A stretch of DNA of 64,000 bases from Methanoregulaceae archaeon PtaB.Bin056 (lineage in GTDB: Archaea; Halobacteriota; Methanomicrobia; Methanomicrobiales; Methanospirillaceae), in NCBI GenBank assembly GCA_002067095.1, contig MVQD01000106.1, forward strand, positions 124,001-188,000. Reading direction: 5' to 3'. The notes beneath the pieces are model-generated. The model was not told where the DNA came from and did no database searches. It saw only the letters and a list, made by a program, of their open reading frames with translations. This document shows positions 27,301-34,684 of this stretch, in pieces. Made by a program: the position numbers and the translations under genes. Position 1 is the first letter of the stretch; every line of letters starts with the position of its first letter.

Positions 27301-27625
27301 AGAAACGCTTGGAATCCATATATTCCACGTGAAGATTGATCGGGGTTTTTGAGGTGAGGAGGACCTCCTCAATGGCATCGGTGATGGGGTCCGACCATTC
27401 CTGTCCCCTGTGATAAGAGTTGAGGTAGAGCACTTCCTTTCGTTCAGTATCAGGGACGATGTCCGCTGAAGCCTGGCAGGAGAGAAGAAGGAGGAGAACG
27501 GCACAGGCGATGATGAAAGGGGCAGGTATCAAGCATTTTTCCAAATAGACGCGCAAAAGTGGCTTTTTTTCGTTACAGGGCGGCGATCGGGCCATCATGG
27601 ATGGTTTCCGAGGGTGATCATCCAA
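24374..27625 (-). CDS. Hybrid histidine kinase with extracytoplasmic binding domain
   Basis: 1083 aa membrane sensor. Residues 30-53 are a signal/anchor helix. About 60-345 form an ABC-type solute-binding domain (VLYLNSYHRGQEWSDPITDAI, FDVIICSDDNAF, IPVIFCGVNYF); a second helix is at 374-398. Two PAS domains lie at about 415-530 and 580-690, with a coiled coil between. HisKA has the phospho-acceptor His722 in GGIAHDFNN, then a HATPase domain with DHGKGIARS and GGGGFGL. A receiver domain follows at 955-1075 with Asp1008. No output gene is adjacent, so it probably signals through phosphorelay to a distant partner. Ligand unknown. Start may be at Met10 or Met11. Confidence 0.9.
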   Translation of the reverse strand: MDDHPRKPSMMARSPPCNEKKPLLRVYLEKCLIPAPFIIACAVLLLLLSCQASADIVPDTERKEVLYLNSYHRGQEWSDPITDAIEEVLLTSKTPINLHVEYMDSKRFSDDEYITNLSSLYAHKYRDTKFDVIICSDDNAFRFILDHRDTLFPGIPVIFCGVNYFSPEMIQDTWGITGVVETFDIKGTLDAALMLFPDTKEVFVINDASLTGAANKMVIEEAAASYAGRLNFTFLEDYTMRELQKRVSTLPEESIILLMTFNQDRTGRDYSYLESLNCLYPHANVPIFAIWELYIGHGIVGGMLTSGHDQGRIAASLALDVMNGTNVSDIPVVVGPKNEYIFDYRELQRFRLDPSSLPPGSRIVNMPTALVPIPEYILWAAVISGTCMVLLIGVLVYSNSRLRQVRNALDASERRYRAVVEDQTELIFRIRPDGTFIFVNGAFCQFFNTRKEAVLGGSGPPPIPRKNMDALLDHLRSLSAEHPSGIISDMVILPGGSPRWIRWSNRAIYDNAGVLKEFQSVGRDYTDLKNAEEQLLAYQKTLEGQVEARTNELALAYEGLKSEISERRRAEELLAAEKELLSVTFNSITDGVISTDLDGRVRYLNRAACQLTGWNADEGAGQPLDRIFPVTGSTGQIEGSLLSRITAQSGGVEVQRTTTLVNRENHQIPISVTATPVRDSLSQTVGFVIVFRDTSVLQKYEQELIRSQKLEAIGILAGGIAHDFNNVLTSILGHVSIAKLDTPLDTPLRSLLSTAEEEIFRARLLTQRLLTFSRGGAPVKRIVPIGPLVTEAAETILTGSRSKAVFSIPPDAWSIEADPDQIAQVIQNLVINADQAMPEGGIIDIRISNIILQEENELALPPGRYVAVSVADHGKGIARSIRSRIFDPYFSTREGGGGFGLFTALSIVKKHGGTIDLLTREGEGACFTVYLPAFAGLQAKDPSSDDPFPAETGRILVLDDEAGIREILHTILTRKGYRVDCVADGRDAIARFKECMDNGVPYDLVIMDLTIPGGMGGLAAFMQIRELAPGVTGIVSSGYSTDPVMADYRSYGFSGVIRKPYRLEEIVRLVGKLMKERQRREKE

Positions 27626-28011
27626 AACCTAGGTTGCAGGCAGTATAAAAAAAGGTAGCTGAAACGGAATGGGATTCAGTCATGAATGAGTCGTTCTCGT
27701 GCTATTATATAGAACGGGCACCGGGCATACGGGAGGGGAGCTTTCCGGCCGGGGCGTTGGCATCCTATCCGCTGAATTATCAGCATCATATGATTGAGAG
27801 CATTCACTCGTGTGTTTCGGATTCTAGCCCCGATAATGATGGCGTGGTTACCACTCTACCACTGGATGATTTGGGGAGAGGAAGTGTTGGCTGGTGGCAG
27901 CATTGACCAGAGAATACCTTCCTGGGAAGCATCTGCTCCATTCATCAGGTTTATAAAAATAAAATGATTATATAGTTAGGAATTTTCCTTCATTCCAAGA
28001 AGGGTGCTGTT
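27626..28011. other. Intergenic region; promoter near its right end
   Basis: No gene supported: the 74-codon frame at 27682 lacks a ribosome-binding site and recognisable features. TTTATAAA at 27950-27957 is a good TATA box for the small gene at 28012, predicting a leader of about 30 nt. Confidence 0.45.
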
Positions 28012-28257
28012 ATGCGACAAAGACTCAAGGATGAACTCGAATTTGCGATCTGGAAGATAACCGGACTCTCCATTCCCTACAATGAACACATTATCCCCCG
28101 CCTTTCCCAGGAGATTGCCATGAAGACGGGAGAAGATCCCGGGGAGGTCAGCATGAGGCTTGTCGCACAGATAAAAGAGATCATCTGGGAAGATATGCAG
28201 AACCAGTTCCGGACGAGGATGCCCTCCAAGGAGGCAATAGAGTATCCTCTCAAATGA
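28012..28257 (+). CDS. Small hypothetical protein
   Basis: 81 aa soluble, helical protein: MRQRLKDELEFAIWKITGLSI at the N-terminus, then IIPRLSQEIAMKTGEDPGEVSMRLVAQIKEIIW. No motif recognised. A TATA box at 27950-27957 and codon use like the neighbours support expression. Its composition (charged, amphipathic helices) would fit a small adaptor or DNA-independent regulator, but nothing assigns a role. Confidence 0.6.
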   Translation: MRQRLKDELEFAIWKITGLSIPYNEHIIPRLSQEIAMKTGEDPGEVSMRLVAQIKEIIWEDMQNQFRTRMPSKEAIEYPLK

Positions 28258-28404
28258 CGAGTAGCCTTCGAAACGTCATGCATTTGGGGGCGCTCACGTC
28301 TTTTCCCAACCCGTTCACGGGCAAAAAAACCCAAGTTTCCTTCTCTCCGGTTGAGATATCCTTTATTCTTTTCGAATCCTAAAATTCAATAAGGAGAAAA
28401 GGAA

Positions 28405-28839
28405 ATGTCATTCGAAGACTGCGTCGATTTTGCCAACAGGCACCCCGTGTGTGCCGTTGCCACTGTCGAAGGGGACCAGCCAAGGGTGAGGTACTTACTC
28501 ATGTGGCGTGCGGACCGGACCGGTTTCTTCTTTCACACCGGTAAAATGAAACGGATCTTTCAGCAGCTGCAGAAGAACCCAAAGATCGAGCTCTGCTTCT
28601 ATGATACGGCGCCCCCAGAGAAGGGCGGAGGGAGGATGCTTCGGGCCACCGGGAGAGTGGAATGGAGAAAAGAGCCTGCTCTTATAAACGCGCTTCTCGA
28701 ACAGAGGCCGTGGATCCGGTCGCTTGGAACGGACACGGACCAGTTCCTGGCAGTGTTCCAGGTAAAGGACGGCGAAGCATGGTTCTGGACCATGGAGGAC
28801 AATCTCAAAGAGGACCAGATACCCCGCTACAGGTTCTGA
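28405..28839 (+). CDS. Pyridoxamine 5'-phosphate oxidase-like flavin split-barrel protein
   Basis: 144 aa. The FMN-binding split-barrel pattern is clear: FANRHPVCAVATVEGDQPRVRYLLMW, GFFFHTGKMKRIFQQLQKNPKIELCFY, and MLRATGRVEWRKEPALINALLEQRPW. Such stand-alone proteins bind FMN or F420; the substrate cannot be told from sequence. AAGGAGAAAAGGAA precedes the ATG. Monocistronic by context, with a lipoprotein gene after it. Confidence 0.82.
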   Translation: MSFEDCVDFANRHPVCAVATVEGDQPRVRYLLMWRADRTGFFFHTGKMKRIFQQLQKNPKIELCFYDTAPPEKGGGRMLRATGRVEWRKEPALINALLEQRPWIRSLGTDTDQFLAVFQVKDGEAWFWTMEDNLKEDQIPRYRF

Positions 28840-28892
28840 ATGTCTGGGTGATGGGTGGTAATTGAAAAATACTTGCAGGAGAGATGCGTGCA

Positions 28893-29354
28893 ATGAGAGA
28901 TAAATATCTTCAACTGGGGGGCCTCTTCATCCTCCTCGTACTTGGGGTGGGTGGAGCAGTGCTTACCACAGGATGTACAGATCAGGCGACCACTCCCCAG
29001 GAGAACCCTTTTTTGGGAACCTGGGTGTACAAGGGAAATGTCGGCACCTACAATGCCACCATCCTGTTCGTCTTTTACGAGAACATGACCGGCCGTTACG
29101 ACATGCTGGTTCCGGACACTGATCCTCCGTTCATGAGCTCAATGGAGTTTCCCTGGGAGTTTGAAAAAGACCGGCTTTTTATTGGCTCCAGCAGCGAGAA
29201 ACAGCACCTTGACATCAGGTACCTCCCGGACCAAGACAGGATGATAGTGCTCGCCGACGATGCATCAGGAATCTTCATTGGAGAGGAATTTGTAACCGGG
29301 CCGTTCCACTGGGAGTTCTTCCGCGGGATCAGGAATGAAGAGAAACAGAACTGA
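28893..29354 (+). CDS. Predicted lipoprotein with GTW-type domain
   Basis: About 153 aa. Signal helix LGGLFILLVLGVGGAVLTTGC with a lipobox-like TTGC, then FLGTWVYKGNVGTYNATILFVFYENMTGRY, a lipocalin-like beta-barrel opening. Two ATGs are close (28884 and 28893); AGGAGA is better spaced for the second. Resembles in layout the next gene, which begins its mature part with LTGTWEWSDGKGYTQRYTFEADHSF, so the two are probably diverged tandem duplicates. Envelope location; function unknown. Confidence 0.65.
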   Translation: MRDKYLQLGGLFILLVLGVGGAVLTTGCTDQATTPQENPFLGTWVYKGNVGTYNATILFVFYENMTGRYDMLVPDTDPPFMSSMEFPWEFEKDRLFIGSSSEKQHLDIRYLPDQDRMIVLADDASGIFIGEEFVTGPFHWEFFRGIRNEEKQN

Positions 29355-29362
29355 ACCGGTCA

Positions 29363-29386
29363 GTAGAGGGAACTCATCCCCTCTAC
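29363..29386 (+). other. Hairpin between two lipoprotein genes
   Basis: GTAGAGGG (29363-29370) and CCCTCTAC (29379-29386) form a perfect 8-bp stem with an 8-nt loop, starting 9 nt after the first lipoprotein stop and ending 8 nt before the second gene's ATG. No T run follows. It could attenuate, process or stabilise the shared transcript, or mask the second ribosome-binding region. Confidence 0.55.
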
Positions 29387-29394
29387 ATGGGGTT

Positions 29395-29796
29395 ATGATG
29401 CCTCTCATGAAGGGGGGAGATTGCATCCATCAGCCTATCTGGGGGAGAAGACTTGCTGCCATCGGACCAATCACGTTTCTTCTTGCGTTTGCGCTTCTCT
29501 TTCTCGCCTGTGCCGGGTGCAGTGATGAAAAGCCCTCCCCGTTGACCGGCACCTGGGAATGGTCCGACGGAAAGGGATACACCCAGCGCTACACCTTTGA
29601 GGCAGACCATTCCTTCCATGCAGAGGCGCTTGGCTTGGCGTTCGATGGAACCTGGGAGGAGATCTCCCCCGGTCACTTCGAGGTGACCTACTGGAACCGG
29701 AATGACCCGATGAAGTCTGAAATGTTCCGGGACCTTCTGATCTATGACGCGGAAACGGACCGTATCTTCCTCCCGGGCCATGAGCGGGTTGGATGA
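29395..29796 (+). CDS. Predicted lipoprotein, second of a tandem pair
   Basis: About 133 aa. A long signal region ends in LLFLACAGCSDE, a lipobox-like cysteine site, followed by the GTW opening and a short beta-rich domain (TFEADHSFHAEALGLAFDGTWEEISPGHFEVTYW). Start uncertain: ATG at 29395, 29398 or 29407; frames back to 29335 overlap the previous gene. Shares its layout with the gene before it. A strong intrinsic terminator lies about 115 bp after the stop. Confidence 0.6.
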   Translation: MMPLMKGGDCIHQPIWGRRLAAIGPITFLLAFALLFLACAGCSDEKPSPLTGTWEWSDGKGYTQRYTFEADHSFHAEALGLAFDGTWEEISPGHFEVTYWNRNDPMKSEMFRDLLIYDAETDRIFLPGHERVG

Positions 29797-29909
29797 GCAC
29801 CGGGGAAAATGCAAGCGTGAGGGAAGGGAGAAATCCTATTCATGCCAGAATCATGTCAGCCTGGCGCGCCCCTGACTCTACCCGACCGTCCTTTCACCCG
29901 TACACGTAT

Positions 29910-29935
29910 GTATTGCCCTATCAATACGTTTTTTT
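29910..29935 (+). terminator. Intrinsic-type terminator after lipoprotein pair
   Basis: GTATTG (29910-29915) and CAATAC (29922-29927) with a 6-nt loop, then G and seven T residues (29929-29935). A clear stem followed by a T tract on the plus strand. Confidence 0.65.
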
Positions 29936-29967
29936 GGGAAAAAGGTTCAATTGAGTGAATAATTCAC

Positions 29968-30000
29968 AAAAAAAGCGAAGAGAAGGAGTTTTACTCCTTC
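29968..30000 (-). terminator. Terminator of the DUF1508 gene
   Basis: GAAGGAG (29982-29988) pairs with CTCCTTC (29994-30000), overlapping the stop codon; on the minus strand a T7 tract (29974-29968) follows after a 7-nt spacer. Confidence 0.55.
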
Positions 30001-30176
30001 ACTTCCTCGATCGTTGCGGTTGCTGCATTCTTCCTTACACTTTCAATCCCGTTCATACAGGCAGATTTGGAGCTGTATGATTCTCCGACTGCAATAATCT
30101 CGCCGTTCGAGGCCTTTAACCTGAAGCGGTACTTGCCTGCCTTGTCTGTGTAGACTTCAAATTTTCCGGTAGCCAT
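29991..30176 (-). CDS. DUF1508 (YegP-like) protein
   Basis: 61 aa single DUF1508 unit: FEVYTDKAGKYRFRLKASNGEIIAVGESYSSKSACMNGIESVRKNA. The pattern of GKYRFRLKA.NGE and SK..C..GI..V is diagnostic. Bacterial relatives often carry two units; this has one. Role unknown. A CATTATAACC element upstream may be its TATA box. Confidence 0.88.
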   Translation of the reverse strand: MATGKFEVYTDKAGKYRFRLKASNGEIIAVGESYSSKSACMNGIESVRKNAATATIEEVKE

Positions 30177-30282
30177 AATATTACCAAAATAACCTAATGG
30201 GTAGGGTGGTTATAATGGTATTGTTCATTGTGTAAAAAAAATGGGGAAATACAGGAATCGGTAAAAAATACAGGAGAAACAG

Positions 30283-30357
30283 TGCTGCTATGGGGATTCG
30301 AACCCCAGTCGCGGGCGTGAGAGGCCCGCATGATTGGCCGGACTACACTATAGCAGC
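30283..30357 (-). tRNA. tRNA-Glu (CUC)
   Basis: Reading the minus strand: acceptor GCTGCTA pairs with TAGCAGC, discriminator A. The anticodon stem CGGGC/GCCCG encloses CTCTCAC with anticodon CTC; D arm TAGTGTAGTCCGGCCAATCA and T arm CTGGG-GTTCGAAT-CCCAT region are as in archaeal tRNA-Glu. No intron, CCA not encoded. Confidence 0.95.
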
Positions 30358-30548
30358 AGATTGCCTGATGAACTAGGACTTCCCGGCACTTATAATTGTT
30401 GATATATCACCCGTAAGATCGCGGAGGTTACCGGCATTCGCACCCGCTATCTGTCCTGCACGCATCTTTCATGGACGAAATCGCGTCGCTTTCGGGAGAG
30501 ACCCACAACTATATGTCCGAAATCCCGCCATTCATATAGGAACAGCGA

Positions 30549-31661
30549 ATGGCAGGCCTTGAAGAGCAGATAAAAGAGCTCGAGGACGAGCTGCAGAAGA
30601 CGCCCTACAACAAGGCTACTGCCAAGCATATCGGCCGGGTGAAGGCAAAGATTGCAAGGCTCAGGGACGAGGCCGTGAACCGGGCCATGCGTGCCGGCGG
30701 GGGAGGGGAGGGGTACTCCGTAAAAAAGTCAGGGGACGCCACCGTAGTCCTCGTGGGCTTTCCCTCGACAGGGAAGAGCACGCTCTTAAACGCCCTCACC
30801 GGGACGAAGAGCGAGGTCGGGGCGTACGCATTCACCACCCTTACCGTGGTTCCCGGCGCCCTTGAGCACAAGGGGGCCAGGATCCAGATCCTTGATATCC
30901 CGGGCCTCATTGCAGGTGCGGCAATGGGAAAAGGGCGCGGCAAGGAGGTGATCGGCGTGGTGAGGGGGGCAGACATGATCGTGATCCTGGTGGACGTCTT
31001 CAACGCAAACCACGTGGACGTCCTGATGAAGGAACTCTACGATGCAGGGATCCGTATCAACAGGCCCCGCCCCGATATCACCATCAGGAAGACGGCCTTT
31101 GGGGGGGTGAGGATGAACCATGTCGGGGTTCTTGACCTGGACCTTGAAGAGATCCGCTCGATTCTCTCCGAGAACAAGTTGATGAACGCGGATGTACTGA
31201 TAAGAGGAAACGCCACCCAGGACGACATTATCGATGCGATGCTAGGCAACAGGGTGTATATTCCGGCGTTCGTTGCGGTCAACAAGGTCGACCTTGTCGA
31301 CGATGCTGCACGCGAAGCGATAGAAAAAGAGATAGTCACGCGTTTTGGGGAGGCACCGCTTCTCATCTCTGCCCACACCGGTTACCACATGGAAGAGATG
31401 AAGGACGAGATCTATAACCGTCTTGGGTTCATGCGGGTCTACCTCAAGCCCCAGAGCAGTGCTGCCGATCTTGAGGAACCCCTCATCATCAGGGCCGGGA
31501 GCACTGTCGAAGACGTCTGTCGCAAGCTCCATCGCGACTTCGTGGAGAGGTTCCGCTACGCAAGGGTGTGGGGCCACTCAGTGAAACACCCGGGGCAGCG
31601 CGTGGGGCTCCCTCACCGGCTGAAGGAAGGAGACCTCCTGACGATCATCATCGAGCACTGA
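30549..31661 (+). CDS. DRG family GTPase with TGS domain
   Basis: 370 aa developmentally-regulated-GTP-binding-protein homologue. N-terminal helical region (1-55), then G1 GFPSTGKST, G3 DIPGLIAG, G4 NKVD and the HTH-like insert typical of DRG; the C-terminal TGS domain ends VWGHSVKHPGQRVGLPHRLKEGDLLTIIIEH. Archaeal DRGs associate with the translation machinery. tRNA-Glu lies upstream on the other strand. Confidence 0.93.
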   Translation: MAGLEEQIKELEDELQKTPYNKATAKHIGRVKAKIARLRDEAVNRAMRAGGGGEGYSVKKSGDATVVLVGFPSTGKSTLLNALTGTKSEVGAYAFTTLTVVPGALEHKGARIQILDIPGLIAGAAMGKGRGKEVIGVVRGADMIVILVDVFNANHVDVLMKELYDAGIRINRPRPDITIRKTAFGGVRMNHVGVLDLDLEEIRSILSENKLMNADVLIRGNATQDDIIDAMLGNRVYIPAFVAVNKVDLVDDAAREAIEKEIVTRFGEAPLLISAHTGYHMEEMKDEIYNRLGFMRVYLKPQSSAADLEEPLIIRAGSTVEDVCRKLHRDFVERFRYARVWGHSVKHPGQRVGLPHRLKEGDLLTIIIEH

Positions 31662-31684
31662 AGATACCCAAAAAAAAATGGTTT

Positions 31685-32200
31685 TCAGCCCTTGAGGTGG
31701 CGGACGATGGCCCCGGCAAACTCCTTTGCCGCAGCCGGACCGTTTGCAGTGATGATGTCGCCATCCACCACCACGGCTTCTTCTGAGAGATGTGCCCCTC
31801 CTTTCAATATCTCCCTTTTGGATGCAGGGCTCATGTAGCAGGCAGCAGTCTTTCCCTTCAGGATCCCGGCATGGGCGAGCACCACGGGGGACAAACAGAT
31901 AGCCGCAACGACTTTCCGGTTGCGGAAAAAATACTCCACCAGCTTTATGAGCATCTCGTGGTCCCATAAGTGGGCAGGGGATCCTGATCCCCCGATAATC
32001 ACGATGCCTGAATACTCAGCAGGATTCACTTCCTCAAGGGAGAGCGAGGCCGTGGCCCGGCCCCCCAGCATCCCCTTGCATTCCCCTCGTCGCGTAGAGG
32101 CAATATCATAAGAGACCCCCGCGGTTTGAAATGCGGCCAATGGTTCAGCAAGTTCCTCGTCGCGGAACTGGTCAGGTGGAATTACGACCAGGATCTTCAT
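31685..32200 (-). CDS. DJ-1/PfpI family protein
   Basis: 171 aa class I glutamine amidotransferase-like fold. The nucleophile elbow cysteine is in VAAICLSPVVLA, and IIGGSGSPAHLWD precedes it. The family includes deglycases, chaperones and proteases (PfpI type); the activity here cannot be chosen by sequence. Convergent with the DRG gene, 23 bp from its stop. Confidence 0.85.
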   Translation of the reverse strand: MKILVVIPPDQFRDEELAEPLAAFQTAGVSYDIASTRRGECKGMLGGRATASLSLEEVNPAEYSGIVIIGGSGSPAHLWDHEMLIKLVEYFFRNRKVVAAICLSPVVLAHAGILKGKTAACYMSPASKREILKGGAHLSEEAVVVDGDIITANGPAAAKEFAGAIVRHLKG

Positions 32201-32335
32201 ACGTTGAGTGGTTCCCCAACCGATAATAAGAATGTTTTCTGCGGTGCCGGGTATGGGAATCAGGGAGGGTCCGCACGCAGAAAAAAATTTCCTGCGATAG
32301 GGACATGCCTTTTTGAGGTGGATTGAACAGGAATC

Positions 32336-33457
32336 TTACCTGCGGCCGTCAATGAGCGCATCCCGGATCACTTCCAGAGGGGCATTCGTCTTCACCGCAG
32401 TCCCGCTATAATGCGCCCGTGCGGCGGCATATCCCTGCGATGAGATGAACTGGATCACATCCCCGATTGGAGGTGGGGAGATCCGGAAATGCCTCGAAAG
32501 CACGTGGTAATCGTAGTGGTAAGAGATATCAGGTTCATGCCTGCAGGTTCTCACCAGTTGCAGGAGCTGAGTCTCCTTGCCGAGCTGGAATTCCGGGATC
32601 GATGCTTCCATGCGCTCGAGCAACTCTCTGTCCTGCAGTGCGCCGGTCCAGAGAGGTCCGATGGGAAGAAGCCTCCCGCCGCAACAGGGGCATAAAAGAG
32701 TCTCGGGAAGCAGCCCCCTCTCTTCAGATCGGAAAAGGCACGACCTGCACTGGAGGATGTAGCCCATCCGGGAAACAGTCCTGTCCGCGGCCTCTGCTCC
32801 CCTGAGGAATCTGACATGCACCCGGACATAATGCTCTCGCGAGAAGCAGAAGAGCGGTTCAATGCCCCGGTCATACTTCACTGCTTCCCTCACCACGAAC
32901 CCAAGGAGTATCCGCAGTGCAGTCTCGGCGTGGTACTCGTTGTTCATCGCCTGTGCAAAATAGCGTCGAATGCCGGCATTTTTATGGGCGCCGCACAATG
33001 GGGCAGTATCCGTGGCAGTCACGAAGAGATATCTGCCGCTCCCGCGTATCCCCGAGTCGATAAAGGGTGCAGGTGAACCGAACGGATCGAGGTCGACCGC
33101 ATCGAAAGACCGGCCTGAAAGGAGGACGTTTGTATCGGAGTGAAGCACCTCTATCGGAAGGTCCAGGGACCCGGTGTTTTGGCGGATCAGTGCAACCGCT
33201 TCCCTGTCGCGGTCGTTGATGGCAACGGGGACCGCGCATTCCGAGGCGACACGGAGACCACGGATTCCGGATGCGGCCATGGCGTCAAGATACTCCAAGG
33301 GGGAAAGGAGAGAGACGAGGACGACAGTGGCGTCCCGGGAGAGTTCCATCTTCGGGTTGTAAAAGACCGTGGCTGAAGCGGGAGGAAAAGGGTGCGAGGG
33401 ATCCTGTAACGGGATAAAAAACCTTGTTTTTCCTTCTTTAGCCTCAATAAACTCCAT
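32336..33457 (-). CDS. trm1: tRNA (guanine26-N2)-dimethyltransferase Trm1
   Basis: 373 aa SAM-dependent enzyme that makes m2,2G26 in tRNA. Seen are the N-terminal IEAKEGKTRFFIPL, FYNPKMELSRDATV, the SAM-site DAMAASGIRGLR, catalytic motif DLDPFGSP, and a zinc-binding knuckle with CRSC and CPCC. Length is typical of archaeal Trm1. It lies beside tRNA-Arg, divergently. Confidence 0.93.
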   Translation of the reverse strand: MEFIEAKEGKTRFFIPLQDPSHPFPPASATVFYNPKMELSRDATVVLVSLLSPLEYLDAMAASGIRGLRVASECAVPVAINDRDREAVALIRQNTGSLDLPIEVLHSDTNVLLSGRSFDAVDLDPFGSPAPFIDSGIRGSGRYLFVTATDTAPLCGAHKNAGIRRYFAQAMNNEYHAETALRILLGFVVREAVKYDRGIEPLFCFSREHYVRVHVRFLRGAEAADRTVSRMGYILQCRSCLFRSEERGLLPETLLCPCCGGRLLPIGPLWTGALQDRELLERMEASIPEFQLGKETQLLQLVRTCRHEPDISYHYDYHVLSRHFRISPPPIGDVIQFISSQGYAAARAHYSGTAVKTNAPLEVIRDALIDGRR

Positions 33458-33516
33458 TACCGGAAATGTGGCGGTTCGACAGCCTTATACCTTCTCCTCG
33501 ATAATTGATATAGGCA

Positions 33517-33591
33517 GGGCGTGTGGCCTAGTCAGGATAGGGCGGCAGCCTCCTAAGCTGTAGGTCGGGGGTTCAAATCCCCCCACGCCCG
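33517..33591 (+). tRNA. tRNA-Arg (CCU)
   Basis: Acceptor GGGCGTG pairs with CACGCCC, discriminator G. Anticodon stem GCAGC/GCTGT with loop CTCCTAA, anticodon CCT. T arm GGGGG-TTCAAAT-CCCCC. No intron, CCA not encoded. Confidence 0.95.
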
Positions 33592-33705
33592 TTTTCTGTC
33601 GTGTTATCTCCTTATTCCGTACCATATTATTACGTCCCGGGTTGCACTTAGAGTCCGAGATCAGAGGAGGAAGAGGACATTCTCCAGGTTTTTCCTTATG
33701 TCCGG

Positions 33706-34521
33706 GTGATCCGCCCGCTCAACGCGACGGTTGCCGGGTGTGCTGCCATCATCGGGTACCTCATGGCAACCGGCACACTGGTCACCGGGGCGGTAATCCT
33801 GTTCCTGGTAGTCTTCCTTGTCACAGGGGCGGGAAATGCCATCAACGACTATTTCGACGTTGAGATTGACCGCATAAACCGCCCTGACCGGCCCATCCCT
33901 TCAGGGGCTGCGAGTGCGAAAGGAGTCTTTGTCTACTCCTCAATCCTCTTCATTGCAGGAATTACTCTCTCGCTCCTGACAAACCCGTTCTGTATTGCGA
34001 TTGCGGTCGCAAACTCACTCCTGCTCATATGGTATGCTGCGTCCCTGAAGAGGACGCCTGGGGCAGGGAATGCGGCAATCTCTTACCTTACTGCCTCAAT
34101 CTTCCTCTTTGGGGGTGCGTATGCAGGCCCCGAAGGCCTGCTGGTGGTGACTCCGCTCGCCCTCATCACCTTCTTTGCCATGCTTGCCCGGGAGATCTGG
34201 AAAGATGCTGAAGATCTCGAGGGGGACCGAGCCCAGGGTGCCGACACCCTCCCTATCCGCATCGGGGTCCCTCCTGCCATACGGCTTGGATTCGTATTCC
34301 TCGCAGGTGCGATCTTCGCAAGCCTTGTCCCTGTCATCTGGTGGGGGCTGTATTACCTGGCCGGGATAGCCACTGTCGATATCCTCATCATGTGGGTCGG
34401 CGTCAAAGCCCTGGGGTGCAAGACCGCCTCCTGCCTGAAGAAATCCCAGGTTACCACGTTTGTCAAATACGCGATGTTCGTCTCTCTCGCGGTGTTCGCT
34501 GTCTCCGCAGTACTGCTTTGA
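33706..34521 (+). CDS. UbiA family prenyltransferase, probable DGGGP synthase
   Basis: 271 aa from the GTG, with eight or nine membrane helices. The first Asp-rich motif NDYFDVEIDRINRPDRPIPSG and the second, REIWKDAEDLEGDRAQGADTLPI, match digeranylgeranylglyceryl phosphate synthase, which adds the second geranylgeranyl chain in archaeal lipids. The start is odd: the frame stays open to 33652, no ATG occurs, and the only strong ribosome-binding site (GAGGAGG, 33664-33670) is spaced for an ATT codon at 33679. That start would add nine residues before the conserved RPLN. Confidence 0.87.
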   Translation: MIRPLNATVAGCAAIIGYLMATGTLVTGAVILFLVVFLVTGAGNAINDYFDVEIDRINRPDRPIPSGAASAKGVFVYSSILFIAGITLSLLTNPFCIAIAVANSLLLIWYAASLKRTPGAGNAAISYLTASIFLFGGAYAGPEGLLVVTPLALITFFAMLAREIWKDAEDLEGDRAQGADTLPIRIGVPPAIRLGFVFLAGAIFASLVPVIWWGLYYLAGIATVDILIMWVGVKALGCKTASCLKKSQVTTFVKYAMFVSLAVFAVSAVLL

Positions 34522-34684
34522 GTCACAGCAGGAACAATACGAAGTTCTTCCATTCTGTCCCCCCGGAAAAAAAAGTGGTTCACTTCCAAGAAGGCGAGAG
34601 CAGACAATGCCGGAATCCGCCTTTTGTACCCGGTATCCTTTGGGCACCATGGAATTATTGATACGATATCGGGAAGGGATCGCG

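Noticed and set aside
27682-27906. 74-codon frame before the small gene at 28012
   Set aside because: No translation signal and no similarity recognised; the adjacent promoter serves the next gene.
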